DNA from: an uncultured Bacilli bacterium
GTDB lineage: Bacteria > Bacillota_I > Bacilli_A > RF39 > UBA660
DNA: 64,000 nt
NCBI GenBank assembly: GCA_949505625.1
Contig: CATBQD010000006.1
Span: 25,816-89,815, forward strand
Direction: 5' to 3'
The notes below the pieces were generated by a model. That model saw nothing but the letters and a program-made list of their open reading frames with translations, made no database searches and had not been told where the DNA came from. This document shows, piece after piece, positions 1 to 7,560 of the stretch. Each line of letters opens with the position of its first letter. The first letter of the stretch is position 1. Position numbers and translations under genes: made by a program.

Positions 1-113
1 CAACTCAAATATAATATCGTTTTATTAGTGTTTATTCTCCTTATATGATTAACAAAAGAAGAAGTTATTCTTTTATCTTCCTCTTGATTATAAAATAATG
101 CTCGACTTCTCAT
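1..113 (-). CDS. Partial hypothetical protein at left edge
   Basis: An open frame begins with ATG at 113-111 and runs off the left edge after 37 codons. A GGTGG ribosome binding site lies about 5 bases upstream of the ATG. The visible peptide starts MRSRALFYNQEEDKR and is basic and polar. I recognise no domain. It is the next minus-strand gene after the short SSB and is probably part of the same mobile element. The 3' end is outside the window. Confidence 0.45.
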   Translation of the reverse strand, partial: MRSRALFYNQEEDKRITSSFVNHIRRINTNKTILYLS

Positions 114-181
114 ATATACCACCAATTCTAATTATAAAGTAGATACTTCAAAATGCTACAAATTTATATATACTCTTCATC

Positions 182-496
182 TCATACTTTATTAGAGCTT
201 GATAAAAATGTTATATTTTCTGCAATTATATTAGTGTGCTTTACTTTATCATATAAAGTAGTTTCAACTCTACCTCTAACTCCAACTACATCTCCTTTAT
301 TACAATACTCTGATACGCTTTCAGCAACACTATTCCATAATATACAATCTATAAAATCTTTTTCATATTCGCCATTTTCATTTTTATAACTTCTAGGTAC
401 TACTAAAGTTATATTAACAACTTTCTTTCCATTTTCCAATTCTTTCACTTCTGGTATATCTAACAATCTTCCAACCATAACAACTTGATTTAACAT
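182..496 (-). CDS. Short single-stranded DNA-binding protein (element-encoded)
   Basis: This 104-residue protein has the SSB OB-fold pattern: it starts MLNQVVMVGRL, has NITLVVPRSYKN in the second strand, FIDCILWN in the middle and GDVVGVRGRVETT in the fourth strand. SSB coats single-stranded DNA in replication and repair. It is shorter than the chromosomal SSB at 43811-44275 (154 residues) and lacks the acidic C-terminal tail that recruits partner proteins, so it may only coat DNA. It is the last gene but one of a long minus-strand run and starts 3 bases after the DUF2958 gene ends. A second SSB fits a self-replicating mobile element. Confidence 0.85.
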   Translation of the reverse strand: MLNQVVMVGRLLDIPEVKELENGKKVVNITLVVPRSYKNENGEYEKDFIDCILWNSVAESVSEYCNKGDVVGVRGRVETTLYDKVKHTNIIAENITFLSSSNKV

Positions 497-499
497 ATT

Positions 500-820
500 T
501 TATTCCTCCTCATATTTAATTTTCAACTCATTCAAAGAAATAGCATTTTTATAATAATTAAATTCCACATCACAATCTAAACTATAAAGTTCATTAAAAC
601 TTACATATCCGAATTCACTATCTGTTATATGACAATAACCGAAGAAAATAAAATCATCATCTTCACAATTACCCTCTAATATTAACCAATACATATTTTG
701 ATATGGAATAAAGATTTCAAGTATTACTTTCTTATCCTCTATATTCTCTTGTGAATATAAAGGATAATCTTTAAACATCATATCTAATTTTTCTTTATTT
801 AATAATTTAACACTACTCAT
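500..820 (-). CDS. DUF2958 domain protein
   Basis: The 106-residue protein matches the DUF2958 pattern as I remember it: KLLNKEKLDMM near the start, then an aromatic stretch (NMYWLILEG), an acidic segment with FFGYCH, and EFGYVSFNEL. The family has no established biochemical function and is common in conjugative elements, plasmids and phages. The start overlaps the end of the preceding gene by 8 bases, which suggests translational coupling. It has no membrane segment. Family assignment is from remembered sequence pattern. Confidence 0.6.
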   Translation of the reverse strand: MSSVKLLNKEKLDMMFKDYPLYSQENIEDKKVILEIFIPYQNMYWLILEGNCEDDDFIFFGYCHITDSEFGYVSFNELYSLDCDVEFNYYKNAISLNELKIKYEEE

Positions 821-1244
821 CTTCTAACTCCCCACAAACATATATTGCTTTCAATTCTTTTGGATTATTAATAATTTTTTTTAAAAGAGTTATTTCGCTT
901 AGAGGTCTTAACTTACTATTAATTATTTCCTCAATAGATTTTATAAACATAGGGTAGTGATTATAATAAAACTTTAAAATGCTATCTAAATCATCAATAT
1001 AATACTTCTTACCTTTAAAATGAAGAAAATCTTGTAAATCCTCGCTTAATTCTTTTGTGTCAAAACCATATAATAAAATATTTAATTTTAAAAATACGTG
1101 ATATAAATCTAAATATTTATTCAATAATTTAATAAGTAGCCCTGTATCTATTACTTCATTTTTATTATAAGTTTCTTCAAATCTAATATAATCTTCATCA
1201 TCAAGCAACTCCCTTTTTAATCTCATTACTTTGCTTACTCCCAT
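813..1244 (-). CDS. Hypothetical protein
   Basis: This 143-residue protein is rich in Leu, Lys, Asp and Glu, looks largely helical and has no predicted membrane segment or signal peptide. The middle contains repeated Leu/Tyr-rich helices (LLIKLLNKYLDLYHVFLKL). The end is acidic (GELEDE). I recognise no domain. Its stop overlaps the start of the DUF2958 gene, so the two are probably translated together. A plausible Shine-Dalgarno (GAAAGGAG) lies upstream of ATG 1244. Confidence 0.55.
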   Translation of the reverse strand: MGVSKVMRLKRELLDDEDYIRFEETYNKNEVIDTGLLIKLLNKYLDLYHVFLKLNILLYGFDTKELSEDLQDFLHFKGKKYYIDDLDSILKFYYNHYPMFIKSIEEIINSKLRPLSEITLLKKIINNPKELKAIYVCGELEDE

Positions 1245-1312
1245 ACTATTTGCTCCTTTCTAAGTATATAAATATTTTAGTATTCATTTATAACAAAGTC
1301 CCGCCATAAAAA

Positions 1313-1340
1313 GAAAAAAGAACACTTTATTATTGTGTTC
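1313..1340 (-). terminator. Intrinsic terminator after the RsgI-like gene
   Basis: On the minus strand a 6-bp stem GAACAC/GTGTTC (1335-1340 with 1320-1325) with a 9-base loop is followed by TTTTTTC. It lies 30 bases beyond the stop of the 1370-2737 gene and ends that transcript, separating it from the 143-residue, DUF2958 and SSB genes. Confidence 0.7.
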
Positions 1341-1369
1341 ATTAACATACAAAAACATAAAATTTTTAA

Positions 1370-2737
1370 TTAGTTGCATTTCAATTCATCAAAAATATTA
1401 ATTAAATTAGTACATGATTCGTAATCTCCTTTGGGAAAAAGCACTTCTTTGCCATCTATAATAGTATAAACATCGCTTGGGTTATGCTCTATATGGCAAT
1501 AATTAGCACTACTCTCTTTACCCGAACAAGAATAACAACCTTGTTCTTCATTTGTACCATCACAACAAGGAAACATATTATTTTTATAATTATAGCCTGC
1601 TGCTTTTACTTTAGGTAAACACCTTTCAACTCGTTCATTCCATTCTCTCTCACTTTTTTTAAACTCGTTATTCATTTCATAATTTTTTATAATACTTTCA
1701 GCGATACCCAATTTACTAATAATCATATTATCTGTTATAGAATTAGGATATATAAGATTAACTTCATTAAGAGGAATTAAGTACATTCCACCATCTACTT
1801 GACATTTTCCATCATCATATTCAGCATATCCTTGGTCGCATATATCATTATCTAAACTTTCAATTATATTAGCAGTTAACACATTTTTATATGGTGTACC
1901 GTTTAATGTAAATAATGGAACATATTTAAATTCAATTCCATTTATAATAACCTTATTATTTTTTATATTAAAATTAAATTTTTTTAAAGTATTAAGGATC
2001 TTGTTTGTGCTATCAGTAAATATAGATTGTAAATAATTTAACCCTGTATCATCTTCTACATTATAATCACTATCTTTATTAATACCAGTTTGTAAAATGA
2101 TATAACACTTTAACTCGTTATTATCCATGTTACAAGCATATACCTTATCATAATCCTTATCTTTCTTTAATTCTTCCCATAACTTAGTATAATAACCAAC
2201 ATTACTTTTATTCTTTATTTCCTCGTTATTTTTTATATTTGATAATAGTTCTTGCTTAGATGTTTCATCAATAAATTCTACTGAAATATAATCTTTATTT
2301 TCAAAATTTAAACTAATAGTAGTTTTTACTTTAACCCCTTTAGAAGTATCAAAACCTTTTTCTTTTGCTAAATTATAAATATTATCAATACTTTCGCCGA
2401 TGCTTTTCCCTTTAACATCAATATCATTATAAATACTTACACAGTCATCATTTAAACAAGCAATATCATTTACTTTATTTTCTTTTATAGTTAATACAAA
2501 TGATGGGTTAATTTCTATAAATACATAATCTATTCTATCCTTAGAAATTTCATTAATAACATTATTCATTTTCTTAGTATTTATATCTTCTAATTTATTA
2601 TTAATAAACCTATATCCAAAGAATAATATTATAGGTATAAAAATAATTAACAAGATAATTAAAATTAACTTTCTTCCTTTTCCTTTTTTCTTTTCTAACT
2701 CTCCATTTTTTACTTGTTTCTTACCCACATAAATCAC
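1370..2737 (-). CDS. Single-pass membrane protein with RsgI-like domain
   Basis: A 455-residue protein with a Lys-rich cytoplasmic N-terminus (1-25), one transmembrane helix at about 24-46 (LILIILLIIFIPIILFFGY) and a large external part. Residues about 60-130 resemble the extracellular middle domain of RsgI-type anti-sigma factors: FIEINPSFVLTIKENKV, then DIDVKGKSIGES and NLAKEKGFD. The C-terminal third has several Cys (MFPCCDG, GCYSCSG), possibly disulphide-bonded or metal-binding. In RsgI proteins the N-terminal cytoplasmic part binds a SigI-type sigma factor; no such domain or sigma gene is visible here, so an anti-sigma role is not supported. It may be a surface or sensing protein of the element. 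Function unknown. Confidence 0.6.
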   Translation of the reverse strand: MIYVGKKQVKNGELEKKKGKGRKLILIILLIIFIPIILFFGYRFINNKLEDINTKKMNNVINEISKDRIDYVFIEINPSFVLTIKENKVNDIACLNDDCVSIYNDIDVKGKSIGESIDNIYNLAKEKGFDTSKGVKVKTTISLNFENKDYISVEFIDETSKQELLSNIKNNEEIKNKSNVGYYTKLWEELKKDKDYDKVYACNMDNNELKCYIILQTGINKDSDYNVEDDTGLNYLQSIFTDSTNKILNTLKKFNFNIKNNKVIINGIEFKYVPLFTLNGTPYKNVLTANIIESLDNDICDQGYAEYDDGKCQVDGGMYLIPLNEVNLIYPNSITDNMIISKLGIAESIIKNYEMNNEFKKSEREWNERVERCLPKVKAAGYNYKNNMFPCCDGTNEEQGCYSCSGKESSANYCHIEHNPSDVYTIIDGKEVLFPKGDYESCTNLINIFDELKCN

Positions 2738-2760
2738 TCACTTTCTAATTTTAATTATAA

Positions 2761-3231
2761 TTAAGAAACCTCTTTATTATATTTTTCAATTACTTCTTTT
2801 AATTTATTGTTAGAACTACCTCTATCCACATAACCTCCACTTGATAATTTCTCTATCATCCACTCAAAGAACATTAATACATAGTTATACATTACTTCTT
2901 TATCATAATACTTTATATCTAATTCTTCTTTTTCACTATCTTTGTAATACCTATCTATTACTGAATGTAAATCTTTATCCCAGTCGCAATGTTCTATCAT
3001 TTCTTTTCTTAATACTTTAACTGATGGATAAGCTCCAGTAGTACGTAACTTAATTAAATGTGGAATAAAATCGTGTATTCTTCTTTCCCAATAATCATAA
3101 CCAAAAGGTGTATTGTATTTCGTAATAGCAAATACTATATATGTTGCAATTATATCAGAACGTGAGGTTAAAAGCCATAAAGTACCTTTATCTATTTTTT
3201 TATCTCTTATTCTTCTATATAAACCTTTCAT
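2761..3231 (-). CDS. Hypothetical protein
   Basis: A 156-residue soluble protein, basic at the N-terminus (MKGLYRRIRDKK) and rich in Tyr and Trp. No domain is recognised. The ATG at 3231-3229 shares one base with the stop of the upstream 161-residue gene (TAATG), a typical coupled junction, so both are probably made together. Conserved-looking aromatic motifs such as FGYDYWERR suggest a folded helical protein. It belongs to the same minus-strand run as the DnaB-like and PolC-like genes. Confidence 0.55.
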   Translation of the reverse strand: MKGLYRRIRDKKIDKGTLWLLTSRSDIIATYIVFAITKYNTPFGYDYWERRIHDFIPHLIKLRTTGAYPSVKVLRKEMIEHCDWDKDLHSVIDRYYKDSEKEELDIKYYDKEVMYNYVLMFFEWMIEKLSSGGYVDRGSSNNKLKEVIEKYNKEVS

Positions 3232-3716
3232 TAATTACCACTCTCACTTTTAGAAGTTAATTTAGTATAGCTAGGTATAGTTAAAATTTCATTCATAGAT
3301 GTTTGAGAATTATTTTGATGTTCCCAAGAAAATATTAAAAGCTCCCAGTTTGTATTGAAATTATCGTATTTAGGTTTAGAAGATAAAAACTTAATTAAAT
3401 TCTCTTTTTGATTATCGTTTAAAACATCTTCATTTCCAATGTGATTATAGTATTCAGCCTTATCAAACCTTATGCAAGTATGAAATCCCATTTTCTTATT
3501 TTTTTCTTTTTTTCTATAATGGAAGTGAGGTATATCACTTAACATATAGTCATCAGTAACAATAAATACTTCATACCCATCATCAGTAAAACCAATTCTA
3601 TTTATTCCCTCAATATCATAATCTTTATTTAATTCATTTAATACCCATTCATAATTAAAACACTCATCTTGGTTATTGTTACCACCATAATTCGGTATTA
3701 CACCTATCTTAGCCAT
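3231..3716 (-). CDS. Hypothetical protein with His/Cys-rich core
   Basis: A 161-residue soluble protein. The central segment DIPHFHYR followed by FHTCIRFDKAEYYNH has a compact set of His and Cys residues that could bind metal, but no named family is recognised. Near the N-terminus it has GVIPNYGGNNNQDE and in the C-terminal third TNWELLIFSWE. The stop overlaps the start of the next gene by one base. The upstream gene begins 20 bases away, so it lies within a tight operon. Confidence 0.55.
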   Translation of the reverse strand: MAKIGVIPNYGGNNNQDECFNYEWVLNELNKDYDIEGINRIGFTDDGYEVFIVTDDYMLSDIPHFHYRKKEKNKKMGFHTCIRFDKAEYYNHIGNEDVLNDNQKENLIKFLSSKPKYDNFNTNWELLIFSWEHQNNSQTSMNEILTIPSYTKLTSKSESGN

Positions 3717-3736
3717 ATTTAAATCACTTCTCTTTT

Positions 3737-4435
3737 TTATTCACAACTACTTAAATACCTATGAATATCTCCAATATCCATATCATCTCTTTCTGTATAT
3801 TCTTTTAAAAAATCATAATGTCTTTTAATGAAATCTTGAACTCTCTTAAATTCTTCTTTAGGTATTCCAAGTTTAACATCATATACTAATTGTGGATTTT
3901 CTTTATCAATACTTACAGTAACATAATCTTCAAACCTTTTATTACTTTTATGGGTATTCTGCATAAGTAAAGTATATAAATCTCTTTCATCATCATACTC
4001 ATTAACATCACAATATAAATACAAATCTACTGGAAGACTTTGGTAATCTCTAGCACTAATTCCATTTACAAAGAAACCATCAATTACAGTAGGTTTAAAT
4101 CTGTTTATATCTGTATATTCCATAATAGATAAATCAATATCAATACCGTTTATTGTATCTATTAAAATTTGATGTTTTTCTCTAATGAAGTTTAATACTT
4201 TTTTTAAATCTTTTTCTTTAACATTTAATTCTACTTCTTCTAGTAATTTTGGGTTATCTTTATCAATACTAATAGGAATTAAATCATTTCCAGTAGTATA
4301 TTTATTATAGTTGTTCTGCATATAAATTATTTTCTTTTTATCATCATATTTTAACCACAATGTTATAGGTAGATTAGTGTTAGGATAAATCTTACTTCCT
4401 TTTTGTGCTAATATAATCATAGGTGTAAATTCCAT
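3737..4435 (-). CDS. Hypothetical protein with internal duplication
   Basis: A 232-residue protein made of two similar halves. The first half has PISIDKDNPKLLEEVELN followed by DLKKVLNFIREKHQILID; the second has TVSIDKENPQLVYDVKLG followed by EFKRVQDFIKRHYDFLKE. Each half also starts with a beta-rich portion (LWLKYDD and LYLYCDVNEYDD). The duplication suggests a two-lobed protein or a pseudo-dimer. No family is recognised and no membrane segment is present. It follows the first DnaB-like gene by 19 bases and is co-oriented with it. Confidence 0.6.
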   Translation of the reverse strand: MEFTPMIILAQKGSKIYPNTNLPITLWLKYDDKKKIIYMQNNYNKYTTGNDLIPISIDKDNPKLLEEVELNVKEKDLKKVLNFIREKHQILIDTINGIDIDLSIMEYTDINRFKPTVIDGFFVNGISARDYQSLPVDLYLYCDVNEYDDERDLYTLLMQNTHKSNKRFEDYVTVSIDKENPQLVYDVKLGIPKEEFKRVQDFIKRHYDFLKEYTERDDMDIGDIHRYLSSCE

Positions 4436-4454
4436 ACTTAATCACTTCCTTATA

Positions 4455-5108
4455 TTACGGAATAACGGCAATTACAATATTTTTATCTAATACTATTACA
4501 TCTTTAAAATAGTTGTTATCTTCAGTAGTAGTTAATTTTTCTTTAGGGTTATAATAACTTTCTCTATATAAGAATATAATTTTATCTGTATGTTGTAATA
4601 ATGGAGAATTATCTTGATAATCAAAACTAGTAATACTATCATCTTCTAATGTTTTCGCTTGTTGTTTAGTTAATTGGGATAATATTATTATAGGAACATT
4701 TAAATTTGTTGCTACTTCTTTTAAAATTTCTGTTGAATGTTTTAAATCATCCAATACAAGAACGTTAAAAGTAGTTGGGTGTATAAGTTGAATATAATCT
4801 ATTACTACCAACGATAAACCATTTTTTGCGACTTCTTCACATTTACTTTTAATTTCTTCAATAGTTATCATTGGTGTATCTATAATTTCAACTTTATCCG
4901 TTGTTATTCTCTCTTTTAAACGTTCTTTGCTTGTTTCTAAATTAAAATATAATATCTTATCATTTGTTTGTTTAGCAATATTATTTATTATATTTATAGC
5001 AAATGTACTTTTTCCAACACCTGGGCGACTTGCAATAGCATATAACTTTCCTTTTTCTAAACTACCGATAGTATTATCTAAATTTTCATAACCTGTTTTT
5101 AAATTCAT
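4455..5108 (-). CDS. DnaB-like RecA-fold ATPase lacking N-terminal domain (copy 1)
   Basis: A 217-residue protein covering only the RecA-type ATPase core of replicative helicase DnaB. It shows TGYENLDNTIGSLEKG at the start, Walker A ASRPGVGKST at 26-35, FNLETSKERLKER after it, Walker B LVVIDYIQLI at 100-109, the sensor-like IIILSQLTKQ, and IIFLYRESYYN. The primase-binding N-terminal domain of the roughly 450-residue helicase is absent, and the end (VLDKNIVIAVIP) has lost the basic AKNRNG-type motif used in DNA or subunit contacts. It is separated by one base from the PolC-like gene. It could be a helicase-loader-like or regulatory ATPase; unaided hexameric helicase activity seems unlikely. 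Confidence 0.8.
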   Translation of the reverse strand: MNLKTGYENLDNTIGSLEKGKLYAIASRPGVGKSTFAINIINNIAKQTNDKILYFNLETSKERLKERITTDKVEIIDTPMITIEEIKSKCEEVAKNGLSLVVIDYIQLIHPTTFNVLVLDDLKHSTEILKEVATNLNVPIIILSQLTKQQAKTLEDDSITSFDYQDNSPLLQHTDKIIFLYRESYYNPKEKLTTTEDNNYFKDVIVLDKNIVIAVIP

Positions 5109-5109
5109 T

Positions 5110-6090
5110 TTAAATCACATCTTCATATACTTTTAAATAATTCATTTTGTAATAAGTTAACCATACATATATTATTGCTCTGTTAATCGAGTAGGCTTTA
5201 GAAAACAAATATTGTATTTTAGAACAACAATTTATGTACTCATCTTCTATTCCATGCTCTTTCATAATAAAGATGTATTTTTCCCAAGTTTCTTTATATA
5301 TCTTAATTCTATGTTTTCCTTTAGCAATAAAGTTCATTATTTCATAAGCTAATTTTTTCTCTAATCCTGCCATTATTAAAAAACTATAAATTGCTTCTCT
5401 ATATACTGGATAATATATTATAGAATTTACTATATCTAATTTATCAGTAATTGTGCTTCTGTCTAAAGAAATAACACTAGCAACACAATTAACATTATTG
5501 ATTATAAACTCTTGATTAAATAAACTTGTAGCTATTTTCATTTCACTTTCATCAAATATAGTTGTATTTTCATCGATTAGATACTTGTAAAGTTCTTCAT
5601 CTTTTAAATCTATATCTTGTCTATGCTTACCTGTTCTTGTTTCTAAATTTTCTAATACAGAACATAATTCGTATGTATTTAAATATAAATTATGACCCTT
5701 TAAATCTTCTTTATTATTAATAGTTATACTATATTTCTTACATACTTCTTTTGTATATTCAAAAATAGTTTTAAAATAATCTTCTGCAAATTCTAAATCA
5801 AATGTTATTGGTTTAAATCCTTTTTCATAAACTATACAATATTCAATTGGATTTACAAAAGTAATTCCCAGTAAGTATGCAATATAAGATGAACCACATA
5901 TTCTATCTATCATAATCCTATTATCAGATTTCACTTTTTTTGCTATTTCATATGCAATTAAATACTGATATTCTATTTTTTCATCTATAATTATATCTAA
6001 TTCTTCTTCTATTCTTGTTTTTATCTCTTGTGGTATATTGTTATTATATAATTCGAATAATTTATCATCTAATATTTCTTTTAGCTTCAT
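5110..6090 (-). CDS. PolC-like DNA polymerase remnant (palm/fingers fragments)
   Basis: A 326-residue protein with segments that line up with the catalytic half of PolC, the C-family replicative polymerase of Firmicutes. YLIAYEIAKK (43-52) and RICGSSYIAYLLGITFVNP (63-81) match the PolC palm segment that reads roughly YVIAYEIAKK...GSVGSSFVATMTEITEVNP. PITFDLEFAEDY (94-105) sits where PolC has PDIDLNFSGEY, so the first Asp of the catalytic DxD is Thr here. AGLEKKLAYEIM (241-252) and EYINCCSKIQYLFSKAY (284-300) match the fingers segment around YIDSCKKIKYMFPKAH. The PHP, exonuclease, OB, duplex-binding and clamp-binding parts are missing. ATG 6090 is chosen because AAGGAAGG lies 8 bases upstream; a GTG at 6114 is the alternative. 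Alignment is by memory. Confidence 0.7.
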   Translation of the reverse strand: MKLKEILDDKLFELYNNNIPQEIKTRIEEELDIIIDEKIEYQYLIAYEIAKKVKSDNRIMIDRICGSSYIAYLLGITFVNPIEYCIVYEKGFKPITFDLEFAEDYFKTIFEYTKEVCKKYSITINNKEDLKGHNLYLNTYELCSVLENLETRTGKHRQDIDLKDEELYKYLIDENTTIFDESEMKIATSLFNQEFIINNVNCVASVISLDRSTITDKLDIVNSIIYYPVYREAIYSFLIMAGLEKKLAYEIMNFIAKGKHRIKIYKETWEKYIFIMKEHGIEDEYINCCSKIQYLFSKAYSINRAIIYVWLTYYKMNYLKVYEDVI

Positions 6091-6106
6091 TTTAATTTCC
6101 TTCCTT

Positions 6107-6252
6107 TTAATCACTTAATATATGAAATTCATCGATACCAACCAATAATGCTAAAGTTCTACCATTATCCCGTTTCATATGTATTTGCCCCTCATCATCA
6201 ATTATATCAACATTTTCTATTATTTCTTTAACTTCTTTTTTAATTTATTCAT
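6107..6252 (-). pseudogene. Small ORF interrupted at an A_AAA_AAG slippery site
   Basis: ATG at 6252-6250 has a strong AAGGAG six bases upstream, but frame 0 stops after 10 codons (MNKLKKKLKK). Those codons include the heptamer A AAA AAG, the classic bacterial -1 slippery sequence. A -1 shift there gives a 48-residue product, MNKLKKEVKEIIENV... ending GIDEFHILSD, closing at 6107 just before the PolC-like gene. It is either a programmed frameshift or a one-base indel in a homopolymer (assembly error or decay). The peptide contains DDEGQIHMKRDNG and is not recognised. Confidence 0.45.
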
Positions 6253-6353
6253 ATTACACTCCTTAATTTTACTCATTGTAAATCAATTATAATTAAATTT
6301 TTTCTTTTAATATATTATTTTTTGGGAATAATCTCACATTTTTAAATCACTTC

Positions 6354-7418
6354 CTAATAATACTCTTCATCGTAAACATCATCATAAAAACCATCGTCAA
6401 ATATTTTCTTTTTTATATTTACAGAGTAGATATTTTCTTGATGGAGTATATCTAAATATTGTTTTAAATATTTTTGATAAACTAAATCTTCATTACCACG
6501 TACCATAGCAATAAAATTTAATCTACCCTCAATAACTTTCCTTATTTCTAAAACTAGATTATCTCTTTTATTACTACTACAATTATAATTTTTTTCTTTT
6601 TTAAAGTAGTATAATGCTGTTCTATAAAGACCATCTTTTTCACATCTATTAAGTAATGCTCTAAGTTGTTTTAAATAAACTTTTTTTATATTAACTTTCT
6701 CATTTACAATTAAACCAGTAACTTCTTTTCTTTCATTATTCCAACTATAATTAGTTTTCTTTTCATTAATAGTAAAGCCCTGCTTTTCAATAATACTTCT
6801 TAGTTTATTCCCTATAATCACATAATTTTCTTGCGTTCTAGTAACTATCTCTTTAGGAAATGGTTTATTGCTAGATAACGTTATATCGTCAACATATCTA
6901 GAATAATTAAAATCATACTTCTTACTTAAATTTAACAACTGTTTATCTAATGAATAACATACAATATTCGATATTGTAGGAGAACAAGGAGATCCTTGTG
7001 GTAATTCATTATGATAACAAGCAATTTTTGAAAGTGTTGTTGCAACATAATTTGGTAAATTAAACGGTTCACTCATAAATATTCCTCTAACTCTTCCAAA
7101 GTGTATAGATGGAAAGAAATCTTTTAAATCAATATTTAAAATGTACTTAGCCTTGTTATGTACCTTAGCATTATCAACTATACTTTTACCTTTAACAAAA
7201 CCATACTGACACTCTAAAAATTCATATTTTTTTGTAATGTAATTATTTAATTTTTCTTGTACCCATTTTAATCTATCATCTGGAGCAGAGATTTTTCTAT
7301 AACCACCACTTCTTTTAGGTACTTTAAACGTATGATACTTAGATTTAGTAAGTACATTATCTAAAGTATTTTCTTTTATATCTAAAATATAACAAATAAA
7401 ATTTTTATAATTTCTCAT
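6354..7418 (-). CDS. Retron-type reverse transcriptase
   Basis: A 354-residue reverse transcriptase. Visible RT motifs are YRKISAPDDRLKWVQ (40-54), ILNIDLKDFFPSI (93-105) with the first catalytic Asp, LPQGSPCSPTISN (139-151), YSRYVDDITLSS (172-183) with the catalytic Asp pair, and a thumb-like GRLNFIAMVRGNEDLVYQK (298-316). Two retron hallmarks are present: NAxxH (NAKVH, 83-87) and VTG (233-235). Length suits a retron RT; no maturase, endonuclease or integrase domain is fused. Retron RTs copy part of a structured RNA encoded just upstream into msDNA, usually for phage defence. The 5' flank (7419-7560) holds a candidate RNA. Neighbours are DnaB-like and PolC-like genes rather than a standard retron effector. 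Confidence 0.88.
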   Translation of the reverse strand: MRNYKNFICYILDIKENTLDNVLTKSKYHTFKVPKRSGGYRKISAPDDRLKWVQEKLNNYITKKYEFLECQYGFVKGKSIVDNAKVHNKAKYILNIDLKDFFPSIHFGRVRGIFMSEPFNLPNYVATTLSKIACYHNELPQGSPCSPTISNIVCYSLDKQLLNLSKKYDFNYSRYVDDITLSSNKPFPKEIVTRTQENYVIIGNKLRSIIEKQGFTINEKKTNYSWNNERKEVTGLIVNEKVNIKKVYLKQLRALLNRCEKDGLYRTALYYFKKEKNYNCSSNKRDNLVLEIRKVIEGRLNFIAMVRGNEDLVYQKYLKQYLDILHQENIYSVNIKKKIFDDGFYDDVYDEEYY

Positions 7419-7560
7419 TTGAATACCACCTCTTGAATTCTAAACATTAATAACCACCCGAAGTGGTTACATATCGAAGATATGTACAAAATGTAACAAT
7501 TTAATATTCACTGCGAAACGCCCGTGATATGCAATTCTTTATATTTTAATTAGTATTCAA
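7419..7560 (-). ncRNA. Candidate retron msr-msd RNA upstream of the RT
   Basis: The segment immediately 5' of the RT gene holds three hairpins on the minus strand: one around GCG-TTT-CGC with flanking AUAUCAC/GUGAAUAU (one bulge), one TACATATC-TTC-GATATGTA (8 bp), and one TAACCAC-TTCGG-GTGGTTA (7 bp). A GTTACAT/ATGTAAC pairing can compete with the second. The segment is framed by an 8-bp inverted repeat, TTGAATAC on the minus strand at 7560-7553 and GTATTCAA at 7426-7419, in the position expected of retron a1/a2 repeats. The a1 arm overlaps the last codons of the upstream DnaB-like gene. The RT ribosome binding site (GAGGTGG) falls inside. In an AT-rich 140-nt stretch an 8-bp repeat can occur by chance, so this is a candidate only. 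Confidence 0.45.

Noticed and set aside
153..389. Plus-strand open frame opposite the short SSB
   Set aside because: It is the complement of a recognisable SSB and has low-complexity content with no ribosome binding site.
1370..2737. RsgI-like protein as a functional anti-sigma factor
   Set aside because: The sigma-binding N-terminal domain is missing and no SigI gene is in the window.
6354..7418. Reading the RT as a diversity-generating retroelement or group II intron RT
   Set aside because: No template/variable repeat pair or Avd gene is visible, and there is no maturase or endonuclease domain. NAxxH and VTG favour retron.
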